In this document: in pieces, positions 6,978 through 13,578 of the stretch
How the letters are laid out: the number at the start of each line of letters is the position of its first letter
Numbering within the stretch: position 1 is the stretch's first letter
NCBI GenBank assembly: GCA_964415245.1
Contig: CAYQAJ010000135.1
Location: 1-13,578, forward strand
Direction of reading: 5' to 3'
DNA length: 13,578 nucleotides
From: CAYQAJ01 sp964415245
GTDB taxonomy: Bacteria > Planctomycetota > Planctomycetia > Pirellulales > Pirellulaceae
Made by a program: the position numbers and the translations under genes
Notes under the pieces: generated by a model
What the model saw: the letters and a program-made list of their open reading frames with translations, nothing else
Told to the model about the DNA's origin: nothing
Database searches by the model: none

Positions 6978-8813
6978 TCAATCCGGTGCGAACTGGGCCA
7001 AATACTCGTCTACCTTGTGCTCCTGAGCGTCGGGTTGTTCTTCCTTCAATAACAAGAAATGTTCCAGCATGAGCGCGTCGATGTTCGTCGCCATGAAGCA
7101 GCGGTACGCTTGCTCCGGCGTGCACACGATCGGCTCGCCCCGCACGTTGAAGCTGGTGTTGATCATCACCGGCGAACCGGTGATCGCCTCGAACCGCTCC
7201 AACAGTTTGCAATATCGCCCGTGGCGCGCGGGGTCGACCGTCTGGATGCGGGCCGAATAGTCGACGTGCGTGATCGCCGGCACCACCGATCGCCGTGCTT
7301 TGAGCTTGTCCAGGCCGCGTAGCGCATGAGCGCCGTCGCAGCCGACCCGCTGCTTGTCGCGCACCGGCGCCACGAGCAGCATGTAGGGACTTTCGGTATC
7401 GCCATTCAGCTCGAAATACTCCGCCGCGCGTCGCTTCAGCACCGACGGCGCAAACGGCCGGAACGACTCGCGAAACTTGATCTTGCGGTTCATCACCGAT
7501 TGCATCTTTTCGCTGCGGGCGTCGCCGAGAATGCTGCGGGCGCCGAGAGCACGCGGTCCGAACTCCATCCGATCCTGAAACCAGCCGACGACCTTCTCCT
7601 CGGCAATCAGCCGCGCGACATAGTCGCACAGTTCGTCGTCACTGGCGAAGCGGCGGTAGCGGGCTCCCTGGGCGTCGAGCATCGATTGAATCTGGTTGTC
7701 GTCGAACCGCGGCCCGAGCAGCGAGCCTTGCTGCGAATCGTCGTGCGCACAGGTTCGCGGATTGCCCAAAAGCTGATGCCAGATCAACAGCGCTACGCCC
7801 AGCGCGCCCCCCGCGTCGCCCGCCGCGGGCTGAATCCACAGCGACTCGAACGGCGTTTCCCGCAAGATTCGGCCGTTGGCCACGCAATTGAGCGCGACGC
7901 CGCCGGCCAGGCACAGCCGCCGCATGCCAGTCTCCCGATGTACGTGCCGGGCCATGCGGAGCATGATCTCCTCGATCACCTGCTGGATCGACGCGGCCAG
8001 GTCCATGTGCCGCTCGTCGATCGGCTCCTCGGGTTGTCGCGGCGGGCCGCCGAACAAGTCGTGGAACCTGCGCGAGGTCATGGTGCGGCCCTGGCAGTAG
8101 TTGAAATACGACATGTCCAGCCGGAACGAGCCGTCGTCTTTCAGGTCGATGATCCGCTTGCGAATCATGTCGGCGTACGTCGGCTCGCCGTAGGGGGCCA
8201 GGCCCATCAATTTGTACTCGCCCGAGTTGACGCGAAATCCGCAGTAGTACGTAAACGCCGAATAGAGTAGCCCGGGCGAATGGGGGAAGTGCAGCTCGTG
8301 CGACAAGTCGATGCGATTCGCCCGTCCGACGCCGTAACTGGCGGTGGCCCATTCGCCGACGCCGTCGACGGTGAGAACGGCCGCTTCGTCGAACGGCGAG
8401 GGAAAGAACGCGCTGGCCGCGTGCGACTCGTGGTGCTCGGCGAAAACGATGCGTTTGCCACGGGCGCCGGGCAATTCGCGGCTGATCACCGCCGGCAGAT
8501 GCACCTTCTGCCGCATCCAGATCGGAATGGTGGCCAAGAACGAACGGAACCCGATCGGCGCGTAAGCCAGATACGTTTCCAGCAATCGCTCGAACTTCAA
8601 CAGCGGCTTATCGTAGAAGCCGACGTAATCGAGCTGTCCGGGCTGGAGGCCGCCTTCCTGGAGGCAGTATTCGATGGCGTGGCGGGGGAACGCGGCATCG
8701 TGCTTCTTGCGAGTGAATCGCTCCTCCTGCGCGGCGGCAACGATGCGTCCGTCGACGACCAGCACGGCGGCCGAATCGTGATAGAAAGCGGAGATGCCGA
8801 GAATGGCGGTCAT
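6978..8813 (-). CDS. Carbamoyltransferase (NodU/CmcH/TobZ family)
   Basis: The ATG at 8813 gives 611 aa starting MTAILGISAFYHDSAAVL, the standard N-terminus of the family; an upstream GTG at 8828 would add five odd residues. Enzymes of this family move a carbamoyl group from carbamoyl phosphate, via an adenylated intermediate with ATP, to a hydroxyl of a sugar or natural product. Visible motifs are HDSA at 12-15, EERFTRKKHD near 30-39, the metal-site motif HHESHA at 127-132 with Asp150 in VDGVGEW, GGVALN at about 304-309, QDRMEFGPRALG at about 413-424 and MINTSFNVRGEP at about 550-561. These cover the Kae1-like N-terminal domain and the Carbam_trans_C domain, so the enzyme appears intact and full length. 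It lies 44 bp after the SGNH hydrolase gene and is followed by SxtJ-like and DUF5989 genes. The acceptor is unknown; no Shine-Dalgarno is obvious. Confidence 0.95.
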   Translation of the reverse strand: MTAILGISAFYHDSAAVLVVDGRIVAAAQEERFTRKKHDAAFPRHAIEYCLQEGGLQPGQLDYVGFYDKPLLKFERLLETYLAYAPIGFRSFLATIPIWMRQKVHLPAVISRELPGARGKRIVFAEHHESHAASAFFPSPFDEAAVLTVDGVGEWATASYGVGRANRIDLSHELHFPHSPGLLYSAFTYYCGFRVNSGEYKLMGLAPYGEPTYADMIRKRIIDLKDDGSFRLDMSYFNYCQGRTMTSRRFHDLFGGPPRQPEEPIDERHMDLAASIQQVIEEIMLRMARHVHRETGMRRLCLAGGVALNCVANGRILRETPFESLWIQPAAGDAGGALGVALLIWHQLLGNPRTCAHDDSQQGSLLGPRFDDNQIQSMLDAQGARYRRFASDDELCDYVARLIAEEKVVGWFQDRMEFGPRALGARSILGDARSEKMQSVMNRKIKFRESFRPFAPSVLKRRAAEYFELNGDTESPYMLLVAPVRDKQRVGCDGAHALRGLDKLKARRSVVPAITHVDYSARIQTVDPARHGRYCKLLERFEAITGSPVMINTSFNVRGEPIVCTPEQAYRCFMATNIDALMLEHFLLLKEEQPDAQEHKVDEYLAQFAPD

Positions 8814-8857
8814 CAAGGAACGGTCCACAGGGAAGGGGGCAAGCGCACCCTCGGCGA

Positions 8858-10522
8858 TCAGGGAACCGAGTCGTCCGCTGCTTGCGGCGCCGTCTTGAGC
8901 TCCGGGTCGAGCGCCACCGCCGCCTCATGCTGCTGTCGGGCCGCCTCCTGGTCACCCAACTGCTCAAGGTACCGCTCGAGCTGCAAGTGCAGGTGGACGC
9001 GAAAGGAAAGGGGGGCGTCGTCGGAAAGCAAGCGAAGGGCCTCTTCGGACAATCTTCGTGCCTCTTCATACTTGCCACACGAGCTTAGTGTCATGGCCAG
9101 CGTGTCGAGAGACTTCGCGTTGTCGTACGAGGTCAACTGGCCGAGCACTTTGTATTCGATTTGCTTCGACAGTCCCGGGCGGTCCGAGGGGCCGTCGACG
9201 AAGCCCATTTCGGCCATTCTTTCGCAAAGCACGCGCCCCAGGTCGGCATGTACGAGTAGCCGCGGATGCACGTGGTCGAGAAAAACGTCAGCTCCGACTG
9301 CTTCGTGGCCATTCCTTTGGCGGCATTGGTCGGCGAGCATCGCTGGAAGTCCGATTACTTCGACGCCTTCCTGTCGCCCCACCTCGGCCACGATTTGTTG
9401 CATTTGCGATGTGGCCCGCAACGGGCAAACGTCCTGGTCGCGGGCGCGAAGGAAGCAGGTGAGAGCCTCGTCGGTGTGTCCCGACTCGAAAAGTGCCTGC
9501 CCGAAAGTGAATAACAGTAGCGCGTGCCGGTCGTCGATTGCCTCGGCGCCTTGGAGCGACGCCACCGCACCCTCGGCATCTCCGTCGGCGAGTTGCTTCG
9601 TTCCACTCTCCAACAGGCTGTCGCATCGACTCCGCTCGTCCGTGTCGTCGATGGCGTACTCACTCTTGAAAGGAGAAAAGTCCTTCAGATTCGAGGCGGG
9701 CTGAACGAGAATCACCTCCGCGTCGTGCTCTCGGGCAAGCCGCACAATCCTCTCCAGGCTAAAGCGATAGCGATCGAGCACGCTGGCTTGAAGCTCGGCG
9801 TCGCGCCGGTAGGCTTCCGGTCCGTTGGAGCGCTCGAAGACGGTATCGACCTCGCCGTTCAACTGTGTCTTCGGCCCCTCGGGAGTCTGCGTCCGGTCGG
9901 CGAGCGATACAATCAGGTTGAAGGTCCGCGAGTGCGAGGCGACGCGGATGGCGCTCGTGAGCAGCGGATTGCGATCGCGCACCGCCCCGTAAGTGCGCTC
10001 TTCCAGGAACTCGTTGTGGCCCGTGTAAACGATAAACAGGTCGGGTTCATAGTTGACTAGCTCTTCGGTCAGCCGTGCCAGGCGATAGCTGGCATACGAG
10101 ATTCCGCCGCAGTTGATGACCTCCCAATTGCGCTGGGTAGCGACTTCTTCCAGCCGCGCCTTGAGCCACTCGGGGTACGAGGTGCGGTAGTCGTACGGAT
10201 GGCCGAAGGTGGTCGATCCCCCCAGGCAAAAAATGCGGAAGGTGTTGGAGCCCTTGACCGCTGAGAATCGCTGCTGGTTGAAGAATCTCGACTTCAGTTC
10301 GCTGGTTACGTACTCGTCCCCCTGCCGCACGAAGAGCGGGGAACTCCCGTCGAACCCCACGAAAGGGTCACGGGTTTGGCTGGCGGGCTTTACCCCCAGG
10401 GCGGCGAGCACAAGCTCAAGTAGGAGAAAGAACGCGCATACGGTTACCAGTGCGAAAGCGGCCTTGCGCCACCACGTGAGCCGCCGGCGAGCCGTAACAT
10501 TGGTAGACGAATTGGTTCGCAC
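8858..10522 (-). CDS. Membrane-anchored SGNH/GDSL hydrolase with TPR segments
   Basis: Two GTG codons are adjacent (10525 and 10522). AGGA sits 5 nt before the second, which is preferred (554 aa). One hydrophobic helix at about 21-42 after a basic stretch (RRRLTWWRK) predicts an inner-membrane anchor with the rest outside the cytoplasm. The SGNH blocks are visible: block I GGSTTFG with nucleophile Ser103, block II with Gly139-140 in NCGGISYAS, block III GHNEF with Asn170, and block V DHVHP with Asp416 and His419. Between blocks III and V is a TPR-like insertion at about 305-365 (AEGAVASLQGAEAI, TDEALTCFLRARD). More TPR-like helices follow at about 465-540 (KYEEARRLSEEALRLL, QEAARQQHEAAVALDP). 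The family contains esterases and acyl-group transferases or hydrolases. As first gene of the run it may act on the same envelope substrate as the carbamoyltransferase. Confidence 0.88.
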   Translation of the reverse strand: MRTNSSTNVTARRRLTWWRKAAFALVTVCAFFLLLELVLAALGVKPASQTRDPFVGFDGSSPLFVRQGDEYVTSELKSRFFNQQRFSAVKGSNTFRIFCLGGSTTFGHPYDYRTSYPEWLKARLEEVATQRNWEVINCGGISYASYRLARLTEELVNYEPDLFIVYTGHNEFLEERTYGAVRDRNPLLTSAIRVASHSRTFNLIVSLADRTQTPEGPKTQLNGEVDTVFERSNGPEAYRRDAELQASVLDRYRFSLERIVRLAREHDAEVILVQPASNLKDFSPFKSEYAIDDTDERSRCDSLLESGTKQLADGDAEGAVASLQGAEAIDDRHALLLFTFGQALFESGHTDEALTCFLRARDQDVCPLRATSQMQQIVAEVGRQEGVEVIGLPAMLADQCRQRNGHEAVGADVFLDHVHPRLLVHADLGRVLCERMAEMGFVDGPSDRPGLSKQIEYKVLGQLTSYDNAKSLDTLAMTLSSCGKYEEARRLSEEALRLLSDDAPLSFRVHLHLQLERYLEQLGDQEAARQQHEAAVALDPELKTAPQAADDSVP

Positions 10523-10587
10523 CACGTTCCTATTCTAGTTACCGTACGCCCTGCAGAAGCGCCAGCCGTTAACCTCCCCATCTTTCC

Positions 10588-10617
10588 GTTGTAACTGCGG
10601 TTGACCGCGGGCGTCAA
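10588..10617 (-). promoter_or_regulatory. Candidate sigma-70-like promoter of the six-gene operon
   Basis: Reading the minus strand, TTGACG (complement of 10612-10617; 5 of 6 to TTGACA) is followed after 18 bp by TACAAC (complement of 10588-10593; 4 of 6 to TATAAT). Transcription would start near 10580, leaving a leader of about 55-60 nt before the SGNH hydrolase. It lies in the 10523-10798 gap between divergent genes, which otherwise holds no gene that I can support. The match is moderate and untested. Confidence 0.35.
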
Positions 10618-10620
10618 CCG
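10598..10620. promoter_or_regulatory. Inverted repeat overlapping the candidate -35: possible operator
   Basis: A perfect 8-bp inverted repeat, CGGTTGAC at 10598-10605 and GTCAACCG at 10613-10620, with a 7-bp spacer. The centre-to-centre distance of 15 bp is compatible with a dimeric regulator, and the repeat overlaps the candidate -35 box. There is no run of T after it. The regulator is unknown, and chance occurrence in GC-rich DNA is possible. Confidence 0.35.
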
Positions 10621-10798
10621 AATCGAATCGTCTAGCTGGCTCGGCGGTGGCCTCTCATTTGAGGTGATGACCGGTTGTTTGGCCCCGGGGAGGTAACACG
10701 GCGCCGCGGGGGGGATTGTGGACATCGAAGCTGGGATCGACGATTGTAGAGGACGGGGAGTACGGGAGCGGTGGGGCGTTGTGGGGAGCAATCCGAAC

Positions 10799-11398
10799 AT
10801 GTTCCAGCGGCGAAAGCACGGGTTCGGCGGCGACCCGCAGGCCGGTCGGGGGCGGTACTCTCTTGTTGTCGTGGTTGTCGTAGCGGCAGCGGCTGCAAAC
10901 TGTACCGGTTGCGGCGGCGATTCGAAGCCGAAGAAGGACATGTCACGGATTTCGGGCGATGCCACGCCGCAGCGCGATTCCGACTTGCGGTCGAATGTGC
11001 CATCGGGCCGGGCTCAAACCAGCGCCGACGATCGACGGAACTCGTCACCCTTCGTCGTCCGCCTCGAGAGGGATCTGGACATGCACGAAACGGCGGCCCG
11101 GGCGCTGGGGCGCATTGGCGCGCCGGCCGTTCCCGAGTTGCGGCGGGCTTTGGCCGATGTCGACCCGGGCGTGCGCATTCAGGCGGCCGAAGTGTTGGCG
11201 CGGATTGGGCCGGAGGCGGAGTCGGCCGTGCCCGACTTGATCGTGGCCCTGGAAGACGAAAGCGAACAGGTCCGTAAGGCGGCGGCCCGCGCCTTGGGGC
11301 AAATCGGTCCGGCCGCCGCTCCGGCGGTGCCCGCATTGATTCGTTCGATGCGGGAGTCGGACGAGCGGCTCCCGCCGGCGCGGCCCAAAGGGCAATGA
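10799..11398 (+). CDS. HEAT-repeat protein, possible lipoprotein
   Basis: The ATG at 10799 has GGGGAG 10 nt upstream and gives 199 aa. The frame is open from a GTG at 10718, but the first 27 residues there look non-coding. The N-terminus is a basic stretch, then LVVVVVVAAAAANCTGCGGD, a hydrophobic core followed by Cys35 and Cys38. One of these could be the lipidated cysteine, though neither fits the usual L-[AS]-[GA]-C lipobox exactly. A charged linker (about 42-92) leads to two to three HEAT/PBS-lyase-type repeats at about 95-185: AARALGRIG.PAVPELRRALADVDPGVR, AAEVLARIGPEAESAVPDLIVALEDESEQVR and AAARALGQIG...AVPALIRSM. These are protein-protein interaction scaffolds, and the partner is unknown. 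It diverges from the SGNH operon and converges with the anti-sigma gene. Confidence 0.75.
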   Translation: MFQRRKHGFGGDPQAGRGRYSLVVVVVVAAAAANCTGCGGDSKPKKDMSRISGDATPQRDSDLRSNVPSGRAQTSADDRRNSSPFVVRLERDLDMHETAARALGRIGAPAVPELRRALADVDPGVRIQAAEVLARIGPEAESAVPDLIVALEDESEQVRKAAARALGQIGPAAAPAVPALIRSMRESDERLPPARPKGQ

Positions 11399-11441
11399 GT
11401 TGTCGGGGGCGCATCGGGTGGCCGGGGCCTGCCGGTAGAAG

Positions 11442-11629
11442 CTCCAAATCGCAAATCCCCAATCACAAACAAACTTCACATCCCCAAAGGTGAAAACTAC
11501 AAACGGCGAAGATAGTCGCCAGATTCGTGTGGCGCGGTGGCCAGCGATCCGCGTAGTTCGCACTCGGTGTGGAGGTTGGGGTTTTCCCGCTTTGAGATTT
11601 GTTTGTGATTTGGGATTTGTGATTTGGAG
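11442..11629. repeat. 188-bp element with 36-bp terminal inverted repeats
   Basis: The left end at 11442-11477 (CTCCAAATCGCAAATCCCCA and onward) pairs with the right end at 11594-11629; 32 of 36 positions match. The arms are AT-rich and built of short internal repeats of the type AAATC(A/G)CAAATCCC(A/C)AATCAC. This is quite unlike the GC-rich surroundings. The interior of about 115 bp has no coding signal that I trust. The element fills most of the 11399-11687 gap between the convergent HEAT and anti-sigma genes. It resembles a MITE or a dispersed intergenic element, and may also fold into a terminator-like stem. When translated it gives KSQITNHK-like peptides that I recall as common artefacts in planctomycete annotation. 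Confidence 0.72.
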
Positions 11630-11687
11630 TTTGCGCGCTGCCACCCGAGCGCGCTCTGCTTCGCGTCGCGGCCAACCGAGGAAGGGG

Positions 11688-12098
11688 TTACTGTTTCGGG
11701 CGCAGGTATCCGGCCGACGATTGGAAGTAGCGCTGGCGGCGGGTGACCGCATCGGCTTCGGCTTCGCGCTGCTGACGCTGCAAATCTTCCAGATTCGCGC
11801 GGCACAAGCGGCAACCCACTCGCTCGATGTGAAAGGTAATGAACTCCGCGTGCTCGGTGCTGAGCGTGCCCAGGATCATGCCGCCGAGCTGCTGGCGCGT
11901 TGGGCAGCTCACGCGGTGCCGCCGCCAGATGGCGCCCAGCGTGTGCAGGCCCGCGTCGCGGCGGCCGTTGATGGCGGTCAACCGTTTCAACAGCGCCGGC
12001 TGGCTGCGGAGCGCTTTCTCGACCGACGCCATCTCCTGCGGCGAGAGCGCCTCGTCGAGGTAGGATTCCAACTCGAGTTCGGTGAATTGTCGGGCCAT
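11688..12098 (-). CDS. Zinc-binding anti-sigma factor-like protein, soluble
   Basis: The ATG at 12098 gives 136 aa starting MARQFTELELESYLDEALSP; an in-frame ATG at 12107 would add three residues, and neither has a strong ribosome binding site. The N-terminal part (ESYLDEALSPQEMASVEKAL) resembles anti-sigma or regulatory helices. A second part holds SCPTRQQLGGMILGTLS (Cys65) and FHIERVGCRLCRANLEDL (His90, Cys96, Cys99), a zinc-binding His-Cys-Cys cluster like the ZAS/zf-HC2 fold but with H-x5-C-x2-C spacing. This form is, in my recollection, frequent in planctomycetes. There is no membrane helix, so it would be cytoplasmic. It lies 47 bp downstream of the ECF sigma gene, the usual arrangement for an anti-sigma factor and its target. 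Confidence 0.75.
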   Translation of the reverse strand: MARQFTELELESYLDEALSPQEMASVEKALRSQPALLKRLTAINGRRDAGLHTLGAIWRRHRVSCPTRQQLGGMILGTLSTEHAEFITFHIERVGCRLCRANLEDLQRQQREAEADAVTRRQRYFQSSAGYLRPKQ

Positions 12099-12145
12099 GT
12101 TCGGCATAGGTCACGCCAACCGGGCGGGCGCCCCAGTACTTGGTC

Positions 12146-12787
12146 TTACGCCTCGTGCAGCTCGGGAAACACGTCGACCGACAGCCGCTGCTTGCGAATG
12201 ATGGTCTTTACGCGGCTCAGGAAGTCGAACTTGAAGTTGGCCACCTGCTGCTCGCTGATGGCAAGCTCCTGCGATGTGCGCTTGTTGCTCCACCCGCGCA
12301 CGAAGAGCAGCTCGATACACTTGAGCTTGAGCCAGTCGCCGCGCTGCCCCCAATGCTCGACGTGCTCGCGGAGCGCGGCGGCGATCGCCTTTTCTTCCAG
12401 CCCTTTTCGTTCGCCGCTGCGGACGATGCTGCTGGCCGCTCGCCCCGGTCCGGGCAGCTCCCACGTGCCGCCGGAGTCGGAGCCGGTGGAAAGGGGCACG
12501 GCGGGGCGGCGCCCCTCGCGGCGGAGGTGGTCGGTGAGCTTGTAGGCGCAGATCGAGAACAGGTAGCTTTCCAGCGAGCGGCGACCGTCGTAATTCGGCA
12601 GGCTGTTCAAGAAGCCGACGAACGTCTCCTGCACGATGTCTTCGCTGATAGCGCGGCGGCCGAGGCGGCTCTCGACGAACGCCAGAAGTCGCCCCTCGTA
12701 GCGGCCGATCAGGTCGCCCCAAGCGTCGGAGTCGCCGCCGCGGATGCGGTCGATCAGCAGGCGGTCGGTTTCGGTGGGGGCGGCCAT
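12146..12787 (-). CDS. ECF-type RNA polymerase sigma factor
   Basis: The ATG at 12787 gives 213 aa starting MAAPTETDRLLIDRIRGGD; the frame is open to 12886, but the extra residues do not look like a sigma factor. Region 2 is visible at about 20-92: DAWGDLIGRYEGRLLAFV, then AISEDIVQETFVGFLNSL and SLESYLFSICAYKLTDHLRR, the last being the -10 recognition helix area. A variable linker (about 95-130) precedes region 4 at about 140-200: DWLKLKCIELLFVRGWSN, then TSQELAISEQQVANFKF as the helix-turn-helix for -35 recognition, then SRVKTIIRKQ. The size is typical of an ECF factor. It is followed by an anti-sigma-like gene in the same direction, so the pair probably controls a small regulon. The 221-bp upstream gap shows no clear promoter. 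Confidence 0.9.
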   Translation of the reverse strand: MAAPTETDRLLIDRIRGGDSDAWGDLIGRYEGRLLAFVESRLGRRAISEDIVQETFVGFLNSLPNYDGRRSLESYLFSICAYKLTDHLRREGRRPAVPLSTGSDSGGTWELPGPGRAASSIVRSGERKGLEEKAIAAALREHVEHWGQRGDWLKLKCIELLFVRGWSNKRTSQELAISEQQVANFKFDFLSRVKTIIRKQRLSVDVFPELHEA

Positions 12788-13008
12788 CGAGCTGGGGAGC
12801 CCTCTGTTTGACCAGGATACAGGGAGACAACGCCAGAGAACCCGGCCGATCGGAACACTGCGCCTGGCGCCGGCGCGGGTATCCATCTGAGCGCCCCGAC
12901 ATGGCAGGTCAAGGCCGCGCCGACCTCATTTGCGCAGGTCCCGCCGATCACGGCGCAACCAGCCCATCACGACTGTAAAGCCGGTACCCTCTTGGGCGCG
13001 AAGAGGTT

Positions 13009-13578
13009 TCAGAGCCAAAGGACGAATCGAGCCGCCAGCACTCCGGCCACAATTACCGCCAATATCGCCGTCAGCGCTGCCATTCGCAAGCGCCCGGTAT
13101 AGTACCCGCGCGTGGCCGTGTCGATGGAGAAGAAGCCGAAGATCAGCGCCAGCACCGCCACGGCGCCGCCCCCGAACAGGGCGGTCTGCATCAGACGCGA
13201 CTTGCGTCGTTCCACGCGCCAACGCTGGTCCAACTCTCCGCGAAAGTTTTCGTCAATGGTGAGCCTCGCCCATGATTTCAGCATCGGATCAAGACTCTGG
13301 ATTTTGATCTTACCAGTGTATTGGTCGGTCGGTCGAACCAGGCGCATGCGGATTGTCTCGGCATCGTACGAAACCAGTCGCGATGCTCCTGCCACTCCCA
13401 GGTAATCGTCGATGTACTCGTTGACAGCCGCTTCGAGCTTCTCATCCAGCCCACGCCGACATTCGTCGATATCCATGTCCGGATCCGACTCGACGAGGAT
13501 GTAATGAACGGGGCCGTCTCGTACATCAGGTTCCTTGATCCACTTCGGCATGTTCGAGGACGCCCGCTTCGAGCTGGC
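13009..13578 (-). CDS. Hypothetical protein with two C-terminal membrane helices, possibly partial
   Basis: From the ATG at 13551 the protein is 180 aa starting MPKWIKEPDVRDGPVHYILVES. The frame stays open through the remaining 9 codons to the window edge (ASSKRASSN before the Met), so the true start may lie outside. Residues 1-110 are soluble and mixed: an alpha-beta segment with DIDECRRGLDEKLEAAVNEYIDDYL (residues 28-52, split here as DIDECRRGLDEKLE and AAVNEYIDDYL) and strands around 58-88. Two hydrophobic helices follow at about 122-141 and 156-179, at the C-terminus. I do not recognise a named family with certainty; planctomycete proteins with a similar N-terminal 'Wxxxx...Cxxxl...av..Yi' layout exist in my memory. 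The long gap to the sigma gene (221 bp) suggests a separate unit. Confidence 0.65.
   Translation of the reverse strand, partial: ASSKRASSNMPKWIKEPDVRDGPVHYILVESDPDMDIDECRRGLDEKLEAAVNEYIDDYLGVAGASRLVSYDAETIRMRLVRPTDQYTGKIKIQSLDPMLKSWARLTIDENFRGELDQRWRVERRKSRLMQTALFGGGAVAVLALIFGFFSIDTATRGYYTGRLRMAALTAILAVIVAGVLAARFVLWL

Noticed and set aside
8280..9704. Plus-strand open frame antisense to the carbamoyltransferase and SGNH genes
   Set aside because: It spans two clear minus-strand genes with intact catalytic motifs and shows only GC-rich shadow composition.
11497..12114. Alternative minus-strand frame across the anti-sigma gene and the AT-rich repeat
   Set aside because: It contains KSQIPNHKQ-type repeat translation and lacks the zinc motif present in the accepted frame.
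12140..12811. Plus-strand open frame antisense to the sigma factor
   Set aside because: The minus-strand frame shows sigma regions 2 and 4; the plus-strand one has no recognisable features.
12888..12914. TTGACC...TCAGAT as a promoter for the sigma gene
   Set aside because: The -10 matches only 3 of 6 bases and the spacer is 16 bp, which is too weak to list as a feature.
1..13578. CRISPR array, tRNA, rRNA or transposase gene
   Set aside because: No regularly spaced direct repeats, cloverleaf-like sequences or transposase motifs were seen on either strand.

Overview
The window looks like a piece of a high-GC planctomycete chromosome, most likely Pirellulales-like. No 16S or marker gene is present, so the taxonomy is inferred from three things. 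(i) Intergenic repeats resemble ones I associate with this group: the AACCCGAAGCGTAAGCGAGG repeat that reads as 'NPKRKRG' when translated, AAATCCCAAATC-type repeats, and GTCCGTT tandem copies. (ii) The gene types fit: a CRTAC1-like FG-GAP/ASPIC protein, a zinc-binding anti-sigma factor with an H-x5-C-x2-C motif, and a carbamoyltransferase-SxtJ-DUF5989 set. (iii) Many starts lack a strong Shine-Dalgarno.

Layout. At the left edge a minus-strand YHS-domain protein runs off the window (1-203). Diverging from it is a large secreted tandem alpha/beta hydrolase (341-2806, plus strand) whose first catalytic domain looks dead and which carries an in-frame palindromic element. A convergent gap (2807-3040) holds small tandem repeats and a 129-bp nested inverted repeat. 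The centre is a tight minus-strand run of six genes. In transcription order these are an anchored SGNH hydrolase with TPRs (10522-8858), a NodU/CmcH-type carbamoyltransferase (8813-6978), an SxtJ-like membrane protein (6895-6479), a DUF5989 membrane protein (6425-6180), a secreted CRTAC1-like FG-GAP protein (6146-4467) and a secreted beta-propeller protein (4429-3041). Gaps are about 30-85 bp, so one operon is likely. A candidate promoter with an overlapping inverted repeat lies upstream, near 10588-10620.

To the right, a short HEAT-repeat protein with a possible lipoprotein signal (10799-11398, plus strand) faces a minus-strand ECF sigma/anti-sigma pair (12787-12146 and 12098-11688). The gap between them carries a 188-bp element bounded by 36-bp inverted repeats. 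The sigma gene's upstream gap (12788-13008) shows no gene or convincing promoter. At the right edge is a minus-strand protein of unknown function with two C-terminal membrane helices (13009 to the edge).

How the genes may work together (inference): the carbamoyltransferase, SxtJ and DUF5989 proteins, with the anchored SGNH hydrolase, suggest a membrane-associated machine that carbamoylates and perhaps de-esterifies or transesterifies an envelope or secreted glycan or small molecule. The two exported proteins may be surface partners or only co-transcribed passengers. No tRNA, rRNA, CRISPR array or transposase gene was seen.
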